The notes: generated from the sequence alone by a model not told the origin. Positions 44,466 to 54,096 are shown, counted from the first letter of the stretch. The stretch: 64,000 bases of DNA from Rhodococcus tukisamuensis NBRC 100609 (GCF_001894985.1 NZ_BCXG01000023.1:1-64000); one strand, 5' to 3'. Translations and numbers: made by a program.

Positions 44466-47400
44466 CGGGGAGCATGCAACGACCACCGGGTTCGCCGGGA
44501 GCGGAGCCGGCGGAGCGACCCCGTGGCACTGCAGCCGAGCCGGCGGAGCGACCCCGTGGCACTGCAGCGGAGCCGGCGCGACCCGGAGGTCCTGCGGCGC
44601 AGCGACCCGGGAAGGTCGCGCCCACACCGCCGGCCCCCTGGGAACGGACCCAGCCCGGACTGCCCCGGCACGAGGACGAGCCGCGGCGGCAGGCCCCCCA
44701 GCAGCACGCGCCCCGCCCCGCCCCGCCCCAGCAGTCACAGCAGTCACAGCAGTCACACGAGCCGTACCGGCCGCTCCACCAGTCCGACCAGCCGTACCGC
44801 CCGCAGCCCGCGCCACAGCGCGCCGCGCCGCAGCGCTACCAGCCCGGCGACCCCAATCTGACCGCGGCCACCCGGCCGGCCCGTCCGGTCCCGCCGGGAC
44901 CGCGGCCGACGGACCCGCGCCCCGCGGACACCACCGCCCCGCCGCCCGTCGAACCGCCCGAGCCCGAGACGGCCGAGGACGACGAGTCCGGGAACTCGAA
45001 CTCGTCACTGATGGCCGCGACCGGCTCGATCGCGGTGGCCACGATGGTCAGCCGGATCACCGGCTTCCTCAAGCAGGTGCTGCTGCTGACCACGCTGGGC
45101 GCCGTCACCGCCAGCGCGTTCACCGTCGCCAGCCAGCTGCCGAACATGATCTCCGAGCTGGTGCTCGGCGCGGTCCTGTCCGCGATCGTGGTCCCGGTGC
45201 TGGTCCGCGCCGAGAAGGAGGACGACGACGGGGGCGCCGCGTTCGTGCGCCGGCTGTTCACCATCGCCGGCCTGGTGCTCGGCGTGGCCGCGGTGGTCGC
45301 GGTGCTCAGCGCACCCCTGCTGGTGCGGCTGTTCCTGCCGTCGGACGGCAAGGTCGACCCGGTCCTGACCACCCAATTCGCCTACCTGCTGCTGCCGGCC
45401 ATCCTGTTCTACGGCCTGTCCGCGCTGCTCACGGCGATCCTCAACACCCGGGGCGTGTTCAAGCCGGGCGCCTGGGCGCCGGTGCTCAACAACTGCGTCG
45501 TGCTGGTGGTGCTCGGCGTGTTCTGGATGATGTCGCGGGGGTCCGACGAGATCACCACCGCGCAGCTGCTGGTCCTCGGGATCGGCGTCACCCTCGGCGT
45601 GGTCACCCAGGCCGCCACCCTGCTGCCCGCGATCCGACGCCAGGGCATCAGCCTGAAGCCGCTGTGGGGGCTCGACGACCGGCTCAGGCTGTTCGCCGGC
45701 ATGGGCGTCGCCATCGTGCTGTACGTGCTGATCAGCCAGGTCGGGTTCAGCATCGGCACCCGCATCGCCGCGAGCGTCGACGGGGCCGGGCCGGTCATCT
45801 ACAACCAGGCCTGGATCCTGCTGCAGCTGCCGTACGGCATCATCGGCGTCACCGTCCTGACCGCGATCATGCCGCGACTGAGCCGCAACGCCGCCGCGGA
45901 GGACACCCCGGCCGTCGTCGACGACCTGTCCGTCGCCACCCGGCTGACCATGGTCTCGCTGGTGCCGGTGGTGGTGTTCCTGACCTTCGCCGGCCCGCAG
46001 GTCGGCCAGGCGCTGTTCGGCTACGGCAACTTCGGCGCGGCCGACGCCGAGCGCCTCGGGCACGCGGTCAGCTGGTCCGCCTTCACGCTGATCCCGTACG
46101 CGCTGGTCCTGATCCACCTGCGGGTCTTCTACGCCCGCGAGCAGGCCTGGACCCCCACCTGGATCATTCTCGGCATCACCGGCGTGAAGGTGGGGCTCTC
46201 GTTGCTGGCGCCGGTGGTGGCCTCCGACGACACCCAGGTGGTGAGCCTGCTCGGCGTCGCGAACGGTCTCGGTTTCACGGCGGGCGCGATCATCGGCGCC
46301 ATCCTGCTGCGGCGGAGCCTCGGGTCGTTGCGGATGGCGAACGTCGGCAAGACCGCGTTCCTGGTCGTGGTCGCCTCGCTGGCCGGGTCGATCGCGATGC
46401 TCACCGCGGAGGAGCTGCTGGGCCTGGACGAGCTCGGCGACCGCTTCGGCGGCCCGGGCGCCTTCGTCCAGGTCGGGATCTGCGCGGTGCTCATGCTCGG
46501 CGTGACGTTCACCCTGCTGCGGTTCGCGGGCATCCCGGAGGTGGTCGCCGCCACGGTGGCGGTCACCCGTCTGGTGAACCGGGCGCGTGGCCGGTCGCCG
46601 CAACCGGTGGCCGTCGAGGACTTCACACCGATCCCCGACTACGACGCCGTCACCGTGTTGCTTCCCGCGATCGGCCGTACTCAGGTACTACTTAGGAAAG
46701 ATCAGCAGCTCCCGTACCCTGGACCAGGGCCTGCGGGGGTGCCAATCACTGCGAGGGAGGGTTCCGGCCAGATGCGTGAAGGAGTGCGGGTGAGCGACGA
46801 AGACGTTGCCGGCGGCAAGACCGGTAGTTCGACGACGCACGCGTCCGATCCCGGATCGGCAACTCGCACAACCGAACCCACCGAGGCCTCGACCGCTGTC
46901 GCGGCACCCGGCAAGACCGGTGCCGACCCCGACAAGGGCGACGCGGGCAAGGGCGAGGCCCGGTCGGTGTCCCGGCCGGCGGCCCCGGTCCGCAAGGCCC
47001 CCGAGCGCGACCTCATGGTGGACACCGGCGTCATCCCGATCGGCTCGCCGCCGCTGCCCCCGATGCGCGTCGGCGCGGCGGACACCGCTCCCCGGCAGCC
47101 GCGCGGCCCGAAGCTGATCGCCGGCGCGTCCGTCGCCGGTGGCCGCTACCGGCTGCTGGCACCGCACGGCGGGTCCCGTGGCCTCAAGTTCTGGCAGGCC
47201 CACGACATCAAGCTCGACCGCGAGGTGGCGCTGACCTTCGTCGACGCCGAGCAGCGCGCCGGCACCGGCGCAGAGGTGGCCGAGGACCCGCAGGCCGTGC
47301 TCTCGCGCACCCTCCGGCTGGGCCGGATCAACTCGCCCGGCCTCGCCCGAGTCCTCGACGTGGTCCGCGGCAGCTCCGGCGGCATCGTGGTGGCCGAGTG

Positions 47401-48640
47401 GACCCCGGGCCGCTCCCTCAAGGAGATGTCCGAGACGACACCGTCCCCGATCGGCGCCGCCCGCGCCATTCGCGCGCTGGCGTCCGCGGCGGAGGCCGCA
47501 CACCGCAGCGGCGGCGCGTTGTCGATCGACCACCCGGACCGGGTCCGGATCTCGGCGGCGGGCGACGCGGTCCTCGCGTTCCCGGCCACCCTCGCCGATG
47601 CGGACGCCCCGACCGACGTCCGCGGCCTCGGCGCCATGTTGTACGCGCTGATCACCGCGCGCTGGCCGCTCGGCGAGCCGGGTGCGCCCGCGGATGCACC
47701 CGCCGGGCCGGTCGGCGGGATGCCCCCTGCGGACCGCGGCTCCGACGGTGTGCCCGTCGAGCCTCGCGTGATCCGCCCGGAGGTGCCGTTCGAGATCTCC
47801 GCGGTGGCGATCCGCGCTCTCGAACAGGGCAGCGGCATCCGCACCGCCGCCACCGTGCAGCACGTGCTGGACCAGGCGTCGGTCGTCGACCAGAAGACGG
47901 ACCTGATGCCGGCACTGCGGCTCGGCCAGCGCCCCGCGGGCGCGTCCGGGCACGCACTGAGCGATCCCGAGCAGGCGGCGGCGGAACGGCTCAAGAGCAA
48001 CCGGATGGTGATGGCGCTGGCCGCCCTCGGCGTCCTGACCGTGATCGTGCTGGCATTCCTCGGCTGGTGGCTGGCGAATGCGCTGGCGGGCGGCGGTTCC
48101 AGCGAACCTCTCAACGAGCAGAACATCGGCCTGACCACCAGCGCCGCCGAGCCCGACGGGAACACCACCACCGCCGCCTCGGCGGCCCCGCCGGCGGCCG
48201 CGGTCCCGGTGAAACCGGCCGGTGCCACCGTCTACTCGCCGCAGGGCTCGCCGGACAACCCGAGCACCGCCGGGCTGGCGGTCGACGGCAACACGGCGAC
48301 CAAGTGGAGCACCGACACCTACTTCCAGCAGTTCCCGTCCTTCAAGACCGGTGTGGGCCTCATGGTCGACCTCGCCGAGCCCACCGCGGTGCGGGACGTG
48401 TGGATCGACTCGCCGAGCGCCGGCACCACCGTCGAGATCCGGACGGCCCCCGGCGCCAACTCGGCCCTGGACCAGACCCAGCTGATCGGCACGGCGGTGC
48501 TCGGCAAGGGCGTCACCACCATCCCGGTCACCACGGACGGCAATGTCGGCCGGATCCTGGTGTGGGTGACCAAGCTGTCCGAGGACGGCGGGAAGGTCCA
48601 GTCGTCGATCTCCGAGGTCGGCTTCAACAAGACGCCGTAG
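44462..48640 (+). CDS. murJ: MurJ lipid II flippase fused to a pseudokinase and C-terminal domain
   Basis: A 1392-residue fusion, like Rv3910 of M. tuberculosis. Residues 1-180 are Pro/Gln-rich and disordered, with two 33-bp in-frame repeats. MurJ spans about 182-710 (fourteen helices, MVSRITGFLKQVLL at its start) and flips lipid II. A linker precedes a pseudokinase at about 885-1130 that lacks the catalytic Lys/Asp pattern. A transmembrane helix lies near 1181-1209 and a discoidin-like domain at 1253-1392. In mycobacteria the pseudokinase is phosphorylated by PknB and recruits FhaA to stop MurJ. An internal ATG (46772) with GAGGGAGG could give the pseudokinase alone. Confidence 0.9.
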   Translation: MTGSMQRPPGSPGAEPAERPRGTAAEPAERPRGTAAEPARPGGPAAQRPGKVAPTPPAPWERTQPGLPRHEDEPRRQAPQQHAPRPAPPQQSQQSQQSHEPYRPLHQSDQPYRPQPAPQRAAPQRYQPGDPNLTAATRPARPVPPGPRPTDPRPADTTAPPPVEPPEPETAEDDESGNSNSSLMAATGSIAVATMVSRITGFLKQVLLLTTLGAVTASAFTVASQLPNMISELVLGAVLSAIVVPVLVRAEKEDDDGGAAFVRRLFTIAGLVLGVAAVVAVLSAPLLVRLFLPSDGKVDPVLTTQFAYLLLPAILFYGLSALLTAILNTRGVFKPGAWAPVLNNCVVLVVLGVFWMMSRGSDEITTAQLLVLGIGVTLGVVTQAATLLPAIRRQGISLKPLWGLDDRLRLFAGMGVAIVLYVLISQVGFSIGTRIAASVDGAGPVIYNQAWILLQLPYGIIGVTVLTAIMPRLSRNAAAEDTPAVVDDLSVATRLTMVSLVPVVVFLTFAGPQVGQALFGYGNFGAADAERLGHAVSWSAFTLIPYALVLIHLRVFYAREQAWTPTWIILGITGVKVGLSLLAPVVASDDTQVVSLLGVANGLGFTAGAIIGAILLRRSLGSLRMANVGKTAFLVVVASLAGSIAMLTAEELLGLDELGDRFGGPGAFVQVGICAVLMLGVTFTLLRFAGIPEVVAATVAVTRLVNRARGRSPQPVAVEDFTPIPDYDAVTVLLPAIGRTQVLLRKDQQLPYPGPGPAGVPITAREGSGQMREGVRVSDEDVAGGKTGSSTTHASDPGSATRTTEPTEASTAVAAPGKTGADPDKGDAGKGEARSVSRPAAPVRKAPERDLMVDTGVIPIGSPPLPPMRVGAADTAPRQPRGPKLIAGASVAGGRYRLLAPHGGSRGLKFWQAHDIKLDREVALTFVDAEQRAGTGAEVAEDPQAVLSRTLRLGRINSPGLARVLDVVRGSSGGIVVAEWTPGRSLKEMSETTPSPIGAARAIRALASAAEAAHRSGGALSIDHPDRVRISAAGDAVLAFPATLADADAPTDVRGLGAMLYALITARWPLGEPGAPADAPAGPVGGMPPADRGSDGVPVEPRVIRPEVPFEISAVAIRALEQGSGIRTAATVQHVLDQASVVDQKTDLMPALRLGQRPAGASGHALSDPEQAAAERLKSNRMVMALAALGVLTVIVLAFLGWWLANALAGGGSSEPLNEQNIGLTTSAAEPDGNTTTAASAAPPAAAVPVKPAGATVYSPQGSPDNPSTAGLAVDGNTATKWSTDTYFQQFPSFKTGVGLMVDLAEPTAVRDVWIDSPSAGTTVEIRTAPGANSALDQTQLIGTAVLGKGVTTIPVTTDGNVGRILVWVTKLSEDGGKVQSSISEVGFNKTP
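44504..44569. repeat. 33-bp tandem repeat inside the murJ N-terminus
   Basis: Two copies of a 33-bp unit (44504-44536, 44537-44569) differ by one base and encode the repeated EPAERPRGTAA peptide in the disordered N-terminus. A third partial copy follows. Confidence 0.85.
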
Positions 48641-48757
48641 CGCGGGGACCCACCCAGCGCGCCCTCCGGCGTCGATGTGGTCGAGTTTGAGGACTCGAGA
48701 CGCGATGGTCGGTTAACATTCCGCGTGCGAATCAACAGGGGGATCGCCGCAGCGGGC

Positions 48758-49321
48758 ATGTCTGACGCCCAGCTACTGGCAGCGCACGCGTCGGGGGACG
48801 CACGCGCATTTTCGGAACTGCTCGGCAGACACTACGACCATCTGTGGCAGACGGCCCGGCGGACGAGTTACACGCCGGAGGACGCCGCGGACGCGTTGCA
48901 GGAGGCGCTGCTCAACGCGCATCGGACGGCCGCGACCTTCCGGGCCGATGCCGCGGTGCGCAGCTGGCTGCACCGAATCGTGGTGAACGCCTGTCTGGAC
49001 CGGATCCGGCGGAACAAGGCCCGGCCGACGGTGCCGCTGCCGGAGGACGACCAGCACGAACCCAGCCACCCACGCGACGCCATGACGGACCGCGAGACGT
49101 CCATGGCCATCGAGGATGCGCTGTTCACACTGTCGCCGGAGCAGCGGGCCGCGGTGGTCGCGGTCGACCTCGAGGGGTACTCGGTGGCCGAGGCTGCGGC
49201 GTTGCTCGGGATCCCGGAGGGCACCGTGAAGAGTCGGTGCGCGCGGGCCCGGCACCGGCTCGCCCAGGAGTTGAGTTATTTGCAGGCCGGACGGAACCAG
49301 ATCGACGCCAACGAGGTCTAA
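48758..49321 (+). CDS. sigM: ECF sigma factor SigM
   Basis: A 187-residue ECF sigma factor. Region 2 is at about 6-75 (PEDAADALQEALLNAHRTAA) and region 4 at about 118-175 (SVAEAAALLGIPEGTVKSR). Position and sequence match mycobacterial SigM, which drives secreted ESX and envelope genes. The ATG at 48758 begins MSDAQLL, as in relatives. A GTG at 48725, in frame and 5 nt after a TAACAT box, could instead be a leaderless start. The anti-sigma gene follows after 112 bp. Confidence 0.88.
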   Translation: MSDAQLLAAHASGDARAFSELLGRHYDHLWQTARRTSYTPEDAADALQEALLNAHRTAATFRADAAVRSWLHRIVVNACLDRIRRNKARPTVPLPEDDQHEPSHPRDAMTDRETSMAIEDALFTLSPEQRAAVVAVDLEGYSVAEAAALLGIPEGTVKSRCARARHRLAQELSYLQAGRNQIDANEV

Positions 49322-49433
49322 TCCCAGTAGCGGCGGTCGATCGGCGCGGCGGGTCACGGGCACGGGCGTCGGCGGTTTCGCTCACGTAGTTTCGAGTTCG
49401 AGTTTCGGTTCGTTCCAACTAAAAGGAGGTGTC

Positions 49434-50183
49434 ATGGTCGCCCAGGGTGAGGATGCACTGCACCCCCCTTTCGACCCAGACCTGCTCGCCGATCTGCACG
49501 CCGGGGCGCTGCCGCCGGAGTTCGCGGATCGGCTTGGCGTGGCGTCCGCACAGGACCCGGAAGCCCAGCGCGTCCTCGCCGCGCTCGACTCCGTGCGCGG
49601 GCAGCTCGGCGCGCTGCGCAGCGCCGACGCGACGCCGCCACCCGCGCCGCCGGAGGTGGTCGCCCGGATCGAGGCCGCGCTGGCCGCCGAGGTCGCCGGC
49701 GCCGCAGCACCGGCCGCCGTCTCCGCCCTGGCCGGGCGGACCGAACGTCGACGCCGGCCCGTCCGACTGCTCGCCGCGGCCGCCGCCGTGGCGGTCGTCG
49801 CCGCCGGCGCCCTGTTCGCGCTGACCCGACCCGACGACGAGACCGGACCCGCGACGCCCGCCGTCGCCCTCGACTCGCCGACCCCGTCCGCCACGAGCGT
49901 GGACCTCGGGTCCGACCTGCAGCCCACGGTCGCGCTCGGGCTGCTCGGCCGTACCGACCTCGGCCCACTGTCGGCGCCGGGGGCCCGGGACGGATGCCTG
50001 CGAGCCAACGGCGTGGACCCGACCACCCCGCTGCTGGGTTCCGGTCCGGTCCGCCTGCGGGGTGTCCCCGGGCTGCTGATGCTCTTCCCGGGGGCACAGG
50101 TACCCCAGATCACCGCGCTGGTGGTCGGCTCGGGATGCACCGACTCCGACCCGGCGACGCTGGCCCGCGCCGACATCGGCTAG
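49434..50183 (+). CDS. SigM-associated anti-sigma factor (RsmA-like)
   Basis: A 249-residue membrane protein with a cytoplasmic N-terminus (about 1-100), one helix near 102-125 ([19 protein letters not shown]) and an extracytoplasmic tail with two Cys residues that may form a disulphide. Position matches Rv3912, the anti-SigM factor. The AAAAGGAGGTG ribosome binding site is very strong. No zinc motif is visible in the N-terminus, as in Rv3912. It ends at a large bidirectional terminator. Confidence 0.8.
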   Translation: MVAQGEDALHPPFDPDLLADLHAGALPPEFADRLGVASAQDPEAQRVLAALDSVRGQLGALRSADATPPPAPPEVVARIEAALAAEVAGAAAPAAVSALAGRTERRRRPVRLLAAAAAVAVVAAGALFALTRPDDETGPATPAVALDSPTPSATSVDLGSDLQPTVALGLLGRTDLGPLSAPGARDGCLRANGVDPTTPLLGSGPVRLRGVPGLLMLFPGAQVPQITALVVGSGCTDSDPATLARADIG

Positions 50184-50191
50184 ACGTCAAA

Positions 50192-50254
50192 CGCCGAACG
50201 GGCGGTTACCGGGGCCGGCTCTCGGCCGATGCCCCGACAACCGCCCGTTCGGCG
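50192..50254. terminator. Large bidirectional terminator
   Basis: Outer 16-bp perfect stem (50192-50207 with 50239-50254) and an inner CGGGGC/GCCCCG pair. It lies between the convergent anti-sigma and TetR genes. Confidence 0.85.
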
Positions 50255-50259
50255 GAAGT

Positions 50260-50826
50260 TCACTCCGGTCCGGCCGCCAACAGCAGGATCTCGAGCACCT
50301 TGGCCCGCATCTGCGGGGTATCCACCTCGGGCGCGATCAGCGACAGGAACATCGCGGCGCCCGCGCCCAGCGCCAGCAGCGCGCCGGCCTCGAGCTGATC
50401 CTCGGCCCCGGACCCGTCGGCGGGCGGCAGCATGGCGGCGCTGGGCCCGCTGAAGTTCCGCCACACCGCCCCGCGCAGTTCTTGGTGGTCGCGCAGCGTG
50501 GCCAGGAGCGCCGGCACCGCCGCCCGGACCGCGGGGCTGCGGAACACCTCGGAACTACCCGTCGCCACCCAGCGGATCCAGCCGGCCCGGTCCGCACCCT
50601 CGAACGGCCGCAGGTCCGGCTCCAGGCCGAGGACGGCGTCGAGGACCAGGTGCGCCTTGGACTCCCACCGCCGCGCCATGGCGGCGCGGCTGACACCCGC
50701 CCGGGCCGCGAGCGCCCGCAGGCTGAGCTGGTCGTATCCCACCTCGACGAGCATGTCGCGGGCGGCGTCGAGCACGGCGGCGTCGATGCGGGGGTCACGG
50801 GGGCGGCCCGATCCGGTGGCGGTCAT
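50260..50826 (-). CDS. TetR-family regulator
   Basis: A 188-residue TetR regulator. The HTH is at about residues 14-60 (QLSLRALAARAGVSRAAMAR), followed by a TetR_C domain. It is divergent from an old yellow enzyme gene 104 bp away, so that gene is its likely target. I see no clean palindrome in the gap. Confidence 0.86.
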   Translation of the reverse strand: MTATGSGRPRDPRIDAAVLDAARDMLVEVGYDQLSLRALAARAGVSRAAMARRWESKAHLVLDAVLGLEPDLRPFEGADRAGWIRWVATGSSEVFRSPAVRAAVPALLATLRDHQELRGAVWRNFSGPSAAMLPPADGSGAEDQLEAGALLALGAGAAMFLSLIAPEVDTPQMRAKVLEILLLAAGPE

Positions 50827-50929
50827 CGATCGAATTCTCTTCCATCGGGGGCCGTCGGGCTATACCGTGTCCTTTACGAGTCCAGTGGCATCGCAATGAT
50901 CGCCCGACAGCAACGAGGACGCCTCCACG

Positions 50930-52153
50930 ATGAACGCCGCACCCACCCCCGCCCGACGGATCTTCGAGCCCGCCCGGCTCGGCCCCCTGACCCTGCGCAA
51001 CCGCATCGTCAAGGCCGCGACCTTCGAGGGCGTGATGCGGCGCGGCGTCGTCTCCGACGAACTCGTCGAGTTCCACCGCGCGGTGGCGGCCGGCGGCGCG
51101 GCGTTGACCACCGTCGCGTACTGCGCGGTGTCCGAGTCGGGCCGGGTGCACCGCGACACCCTCGTCCTGAACGAGGCCACCAGACCGGGACTCATCCGAC
51201 TCACCGACGCCGTGCACGCGGAGGGCGCCCTGGCCGCGGCCCAGATCGGGCACGCCGGACTGGTCGCCAACACCCTCTCCAACGGCACCAAGACCCTGGC
51301 GCCGTCCACCCGGATCAGTCCTCCCGCAATGGGTTTGGTCCGCGGTGCATCGCTCGACCAGCTCGCCGAGGTGGCCACGGACTTCGAACACGCGGCGCGG
51401 GTCGCGGTCGACTCCGGGTTCGATGCGCTCGAGGTGCACCTGGGCCACAACTACCTGCTGAGCAGCTTCATGAGCCCGAACCTGAACAGGCGCCACGACC
51501 GGTACGGCGGCAGCGTGGCGGCCCGCTCCCGCTTCCCGCGCGAGGTGCTCAAGCGGGTTCGCGCCGCGGCGGGGGACTCCGTCGCGGTCACCGTCAAGTT
51601 CAACATGGCCGACGGCGTCCCCAAGGGACTCTGGCTGGACCAGAGCCTGCAGATCGCCAGGCTGATCGAGTCCGACGGGCACGTCGACGCCATGCAGCTC
51701 ACCGGCGGCAGCTCCCTGCTCAACGGCATGTACTTCTTCCGCGGCGAGGTCCCGATGGCGGAATTCATTGCGTCGCAACCAAAACTGGTGGGAGTGGGGC
51801 TGCGTTTCTACGGCCCGCACCTTTTTCCCACCTACCCCTTCGAGGAGGCCTTCTTCCGGCCGTTCGCGCGCCAGTTCCGCGAGGCGCTGTCGATGCCGCT
51901 GATCATGCTCGGCGGGATCAACCGGGTCGAGACCATCGAGACCGCACTGGGGGAGGGCTTCGAGTTCGTCGGCATGGCCCGCGCGCTGCTTCGGGATCCC
52001 AACCTGGTCAACAAGTTTCGAGACGACGAGGCTACCGAGGGCAACTGCGTGCACTGCAACAAGTGCATGCCGACCATCTACACCGGCACCCGGTGCGTGG
52101 TCCGCGAGGCCCTCGCCGCCCTCCCCGACCCAACGCTGGGCCACGCCGGCTGA
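50930..52153 (+). CDS. Old yellow enzyme-type NADH:flavin oxidoreductase
   Basis: A 407-residue FMN-dependent TIM-barrel oxidoreductase. The OYE core includes GHAGLVANTLS (about 104-114) and LEVHLGHNYLLSSFMSP (about 165-181). Near the C-terminus CVHCNKCMPTIYTGTRC carries four Cys residues, as in the 4Fe-4S site of 2,4-dienoyl-CoA reductases, but the FAD/NAD domain of those enzymes is absent. It may reduce enones, including steroid or xenobiotic ones. The divergent TetR gene probably regulates it. Confidence 0.85.
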   Translation: MNAAPTPARRIFEPARLGPLTLRNRIVKAATFEGVMRRGVVSDELVEFHRAVAAGGAALTTVAYCAVSESGRVHRDTLVLNEATRPGLIRLTDAVHAEGALAAAQIGHAGLVANTLSNGTKTLAPSTRISPPAMGLVRGASLDQLAEVATDFEHAARVAVDSGFDALEVHLGHNYLLSSFMSPNLNRRHDRYGGSVAARSRFPREVLKRVRAAAGDSVAVTVKFNMADGVPKGLWLDQSLQIARLIESDGHVDAMQLTGGSSLLNGMYFFRGEVPMAEFIASQPKLVGVGLRFYGPHLFPTYPFEEAFFRPFARQFREALSMPLIMLGGINRVETIETALGEGFEFVGMARALLRDPNLVNKFRDDEATEGNCVHCNKCMPTIYTGTRCVVREALAALPDPTLGHAG

Positions 52154-52176
52154 GTCGAGCCTCCCGGCCAATTTTC

Positions 52177-52191
52177 CCAACAACCTGTTGG
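52177..52191. promoter_or_regulatory. Palindrome upstream of the second TetR gene
   Basis: CCAACAACCTGTTGG has perfect 6-bp arms around a 3-bp centre. It lies 57 bp upstream of a short open reading frame and about 215 bp upstream of the TetR start, so it may be that regulator's operator. Confidence 0.5.
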
Positions 52192-52247
52192 CACCCTTGC
52201 CATCCCCGTCGGAGCTGACGGTGCCGCTCCCCAAGGAGTCGACATGT

Positions 52248-52367
52248 GTGATGGCGCGGTGCCGTCGCTCGGCGGTTACCACCGTGACGGTGTCCCCCGA
52301 CTACGATGTCCTCGACCGCTGCGCCCGCGTCGTCACGACGACCGACGGGCGCAGGACCGACACATGA
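52248..52367 (+). CDS. Putative 39-residue protein upstream of a TetR gene
   Basis: A 39-residue frame starting GTG-ATG (52248/52251), preceded by AAGGAG 9 nt upstream. Codon use is strongly GC-rich at third positions (ACC, GTC, GAC), unlike the in-frame extension of the TetR gene over the same DNA. The product VTTVTVSPDYDVLDRCARVV in its middle has no recognised family. It ends 38 bp before the TetR start, so it could be a leader peptide or the remnant of a longer gene. Confidence 0.4.
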   Translation: MMARCRRSAVTTVTVSPDYDVLDRCARVVTTTDGRRTDT

Positions 52368-52405
52368 GGCGTCGCCCACCCGACGCACCGGCGAGGGGAG
52401 GTGCG

Positions 52406-53017
52406 GTGCCGCGGATCAGCGCGCCCACGGTGGCGCAGCACCGCGCCGCACAGCGGCGCGCCCTCCTCGACGCCGCCCGCGAGGTGCTCACCGAGGGCGC
52501 CACCGACATCCCGGGGTTCGCCGAGGTCGCGGCCCGCGCGGGCCTGGCGCGGTCGAGCATGTACCAGTACTTCAAGTCCCGGCGGGACCTCCTCGACGCA
52601 CTGGTCGAGGACTCCTTCCCGCGCTGGTCCGATCGGGTCGAACGGGAGATGGACGCGGCCGGGGCACCGGACCGCCGGGTCCTCGCCTACGTCCGCGCGA
52701 ACCTGGACCTGGTCGCCGAGGGGGAACACGCCATCGCCTCGTCGATCGCCGCCATCGCGCCGACCGAGAAGATGACCGAGACCAGCGCGCTGCTGCACCG
52801 CAAGCTGGTGACCCCGCTGGTGACGGCGCTCACCGAGCTCGGCGCCACCGACCCGGCCGCCACCGCCGAGCTCATCAACGCCGTCGTGCACGCCGCGACC
52901 CGGCAGGTCGAGGCCGGTGGTGACCCCGTCGCGGTTCAGGCCCGGGCCGCGGAACTGATCGAGCCGTACCTCACCTTCGCCGCCACATCCAGGGCCACCG
53001 GGAACATCAACCCTTAG
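52406..53017 (+). CDS. TetR-family regulator
   Basis: A 203-residue TetR regulator. The HTH is at about residues 14-62 (IPGFAEVAARAGLARSSMYQ, then YFKSRRDLLD). The GTG start at 52406 is chosen for its GAGGGGAGG site; an upstream in-frame ATG at 52244 gives only an Arg-rich extension with poor codon use. It ends 42 bp before trxB on the same strand, with the trxB promoter overlapping its end. Confidence 0.85.
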   Translation: MPRISAPTVAQHRAAQRRALLDAAREVLTEGATDIPGFAEVAARAGLARSSMYQYFKSRRDLLDALVEDSFPRWSDRVEREMDAAGAPDRRVLAYVRANLDLVAEGEHAIASSIAAIAPTEKMTETSALLHRKLVTPLVTALTELGATDPAATAELINAVVHAATRQVEAGGDPVAVQARAAELIEPYLTFAATSRATGNINP

Positions 53018-53026
53018 TCTGTTGTT
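53001..53026 (+). promoter_or_regulatory. SigH-type promoter of trxB
   Basis: GGAACA (53001-53006) is followed after 16 bp by TGTT (53023-53026), fitting the SigH/SigR thiol-stress consensus GGAAYA-N16-YGTT. It lies 33 bp upstream of the trxB start. SigH control of trxB-trxA is known in related actinobacteria. Confidence 0.65.
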
Positions 53027-53059
53027 GAGCCAGGCAACGTTCACAACCCGGAAGGCCCC

Positions 53060-54049
53060 ATGACTAACCCGACCTCGGTACGAGACCTCATCATCGTCGG
53101 ATCCGGACCCTCCGGATACACCGCCGGCGTCTACGCCGCCCGTGCGGAGCTGGCACCCCTGCTCTTCGAGGGCACCCAGTTCGGCGGCGCCCTGATGACC
53201 ACCACCGAGGTGGAGAACTTCCCCGGCTTCCGCGAGGGCATCATGGGCCCGGACCTCATGGACGAGATGCGCGAGCAGGCCAAGCGCTTCGGCGCCGAGA
53301 TCCGCACCGAGGACGTCGAGGAGATCGACCTGTCCAGCGGCGTCAAGCGCATCGTCGCGAACGGCGAGACCTACTACGCGCACGCCGTCATCCTGGCGAT
53401 GGGCGCGGCGGCCCGCTACCTCGGCATCCCCGGCGAGGAGACCCTGCTCGGCCGCGGCGTCAGCGCCTGCGCCACCTGCGACGGCTTCTTCTTCAAGGAC
53501 CAGGACATCGCCGTGATCGGCGGCGGCGACTCCGCGATGGAGGAGGCCACCTTCCTCACCCGCTTCGCCCGCTCGGTCACGCTGGTGCACCGCCGCGAGG
53601 AGTTCCGCGCCTCGCGGATCATGCTCGAGCGCGCCAAGGCGAACGAGAAGATCCGCTTCCTGACCAACGCCGAGCCGGTCGAGGTCCTCGGCGAGACCAG
53701 CGTCACCGGCCTGGTGCTCCGCGACACCGTCACCGGCGAGCAGTCCACCCTGCCGATCACCGGCATGTTCGTCGCGATCGGCCACGACCCGCGCAGCGAG
53801 CTGGTCAAGGGCCAGGTCGACATCGACGACGAGGGCTACGTGCGGGTGCAGTCCCCGACCACGCAGACCTCCATCGAGGGTGTCTTCGCGGCCGGCGACC
53901 TGGTCGACCACACCTACCGTCAGGCCATCACCGCCGCCGGCACCGGCTGCTCCGCCGCGATCGACGCGGAGCGCTGGCTGGCCGAGAAGGGCGACATCAC
54001 CGCCAACACGCTCGCGGCGGCCGACCGCCCCGTCGGCGCCGAGGTCTGA
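53060..54049 (+). CDS. trxB: Thioredoxin reductase
   Basis: A 329-residue low-molecular-weight thioredoxin reductase. The FAD site is [18 protein letters not shown] (about 10-27), the redox dithiol is [11 protein letters not shown] (about 135-145), and the NADPH site is [10 protein letters not shown] (about 153-162). It reduces thioredoxin with NADPH. A GGAAGG site precedes the ATG. It is co-transcribed with trxA 47 bp downstream, as in mycobacteria (Rv3913-Rv3914). Confidence 0.95.
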   Translation: MTNPTSVRDLIIVGSGPSGYTAGVYAARAELAPLLFEGTQFGGALMTTTEVENFPGFREGIMGPDLMDEMREQAKRFGAEIRTEDVEEIDLSSGVKRIVANGETYYAHAVILAMGAAARYLGIPGEETLLGRGVSACATCDGFFFKDQDIAVIGGGDSAMEEATFLTRFARSVTLVHRREEFRASRIMLERAKANEKIRFLTNAEPVEVLGETSVTGLVLRDTVTGEQSTLPITGMFVAIGHDPRSELVKGQVDIDDEGYVRVQSPTTQTSIEGVFAAGDLVDHTYRQAITAAGTGCSAAIDAERWLAEKGDITANTLAAADRPVGAEV

Positions 54050-54096
54050 CCACCACCCGCCTCGCGGACCCCACCCCGCCACCTGAGGAGACAACC

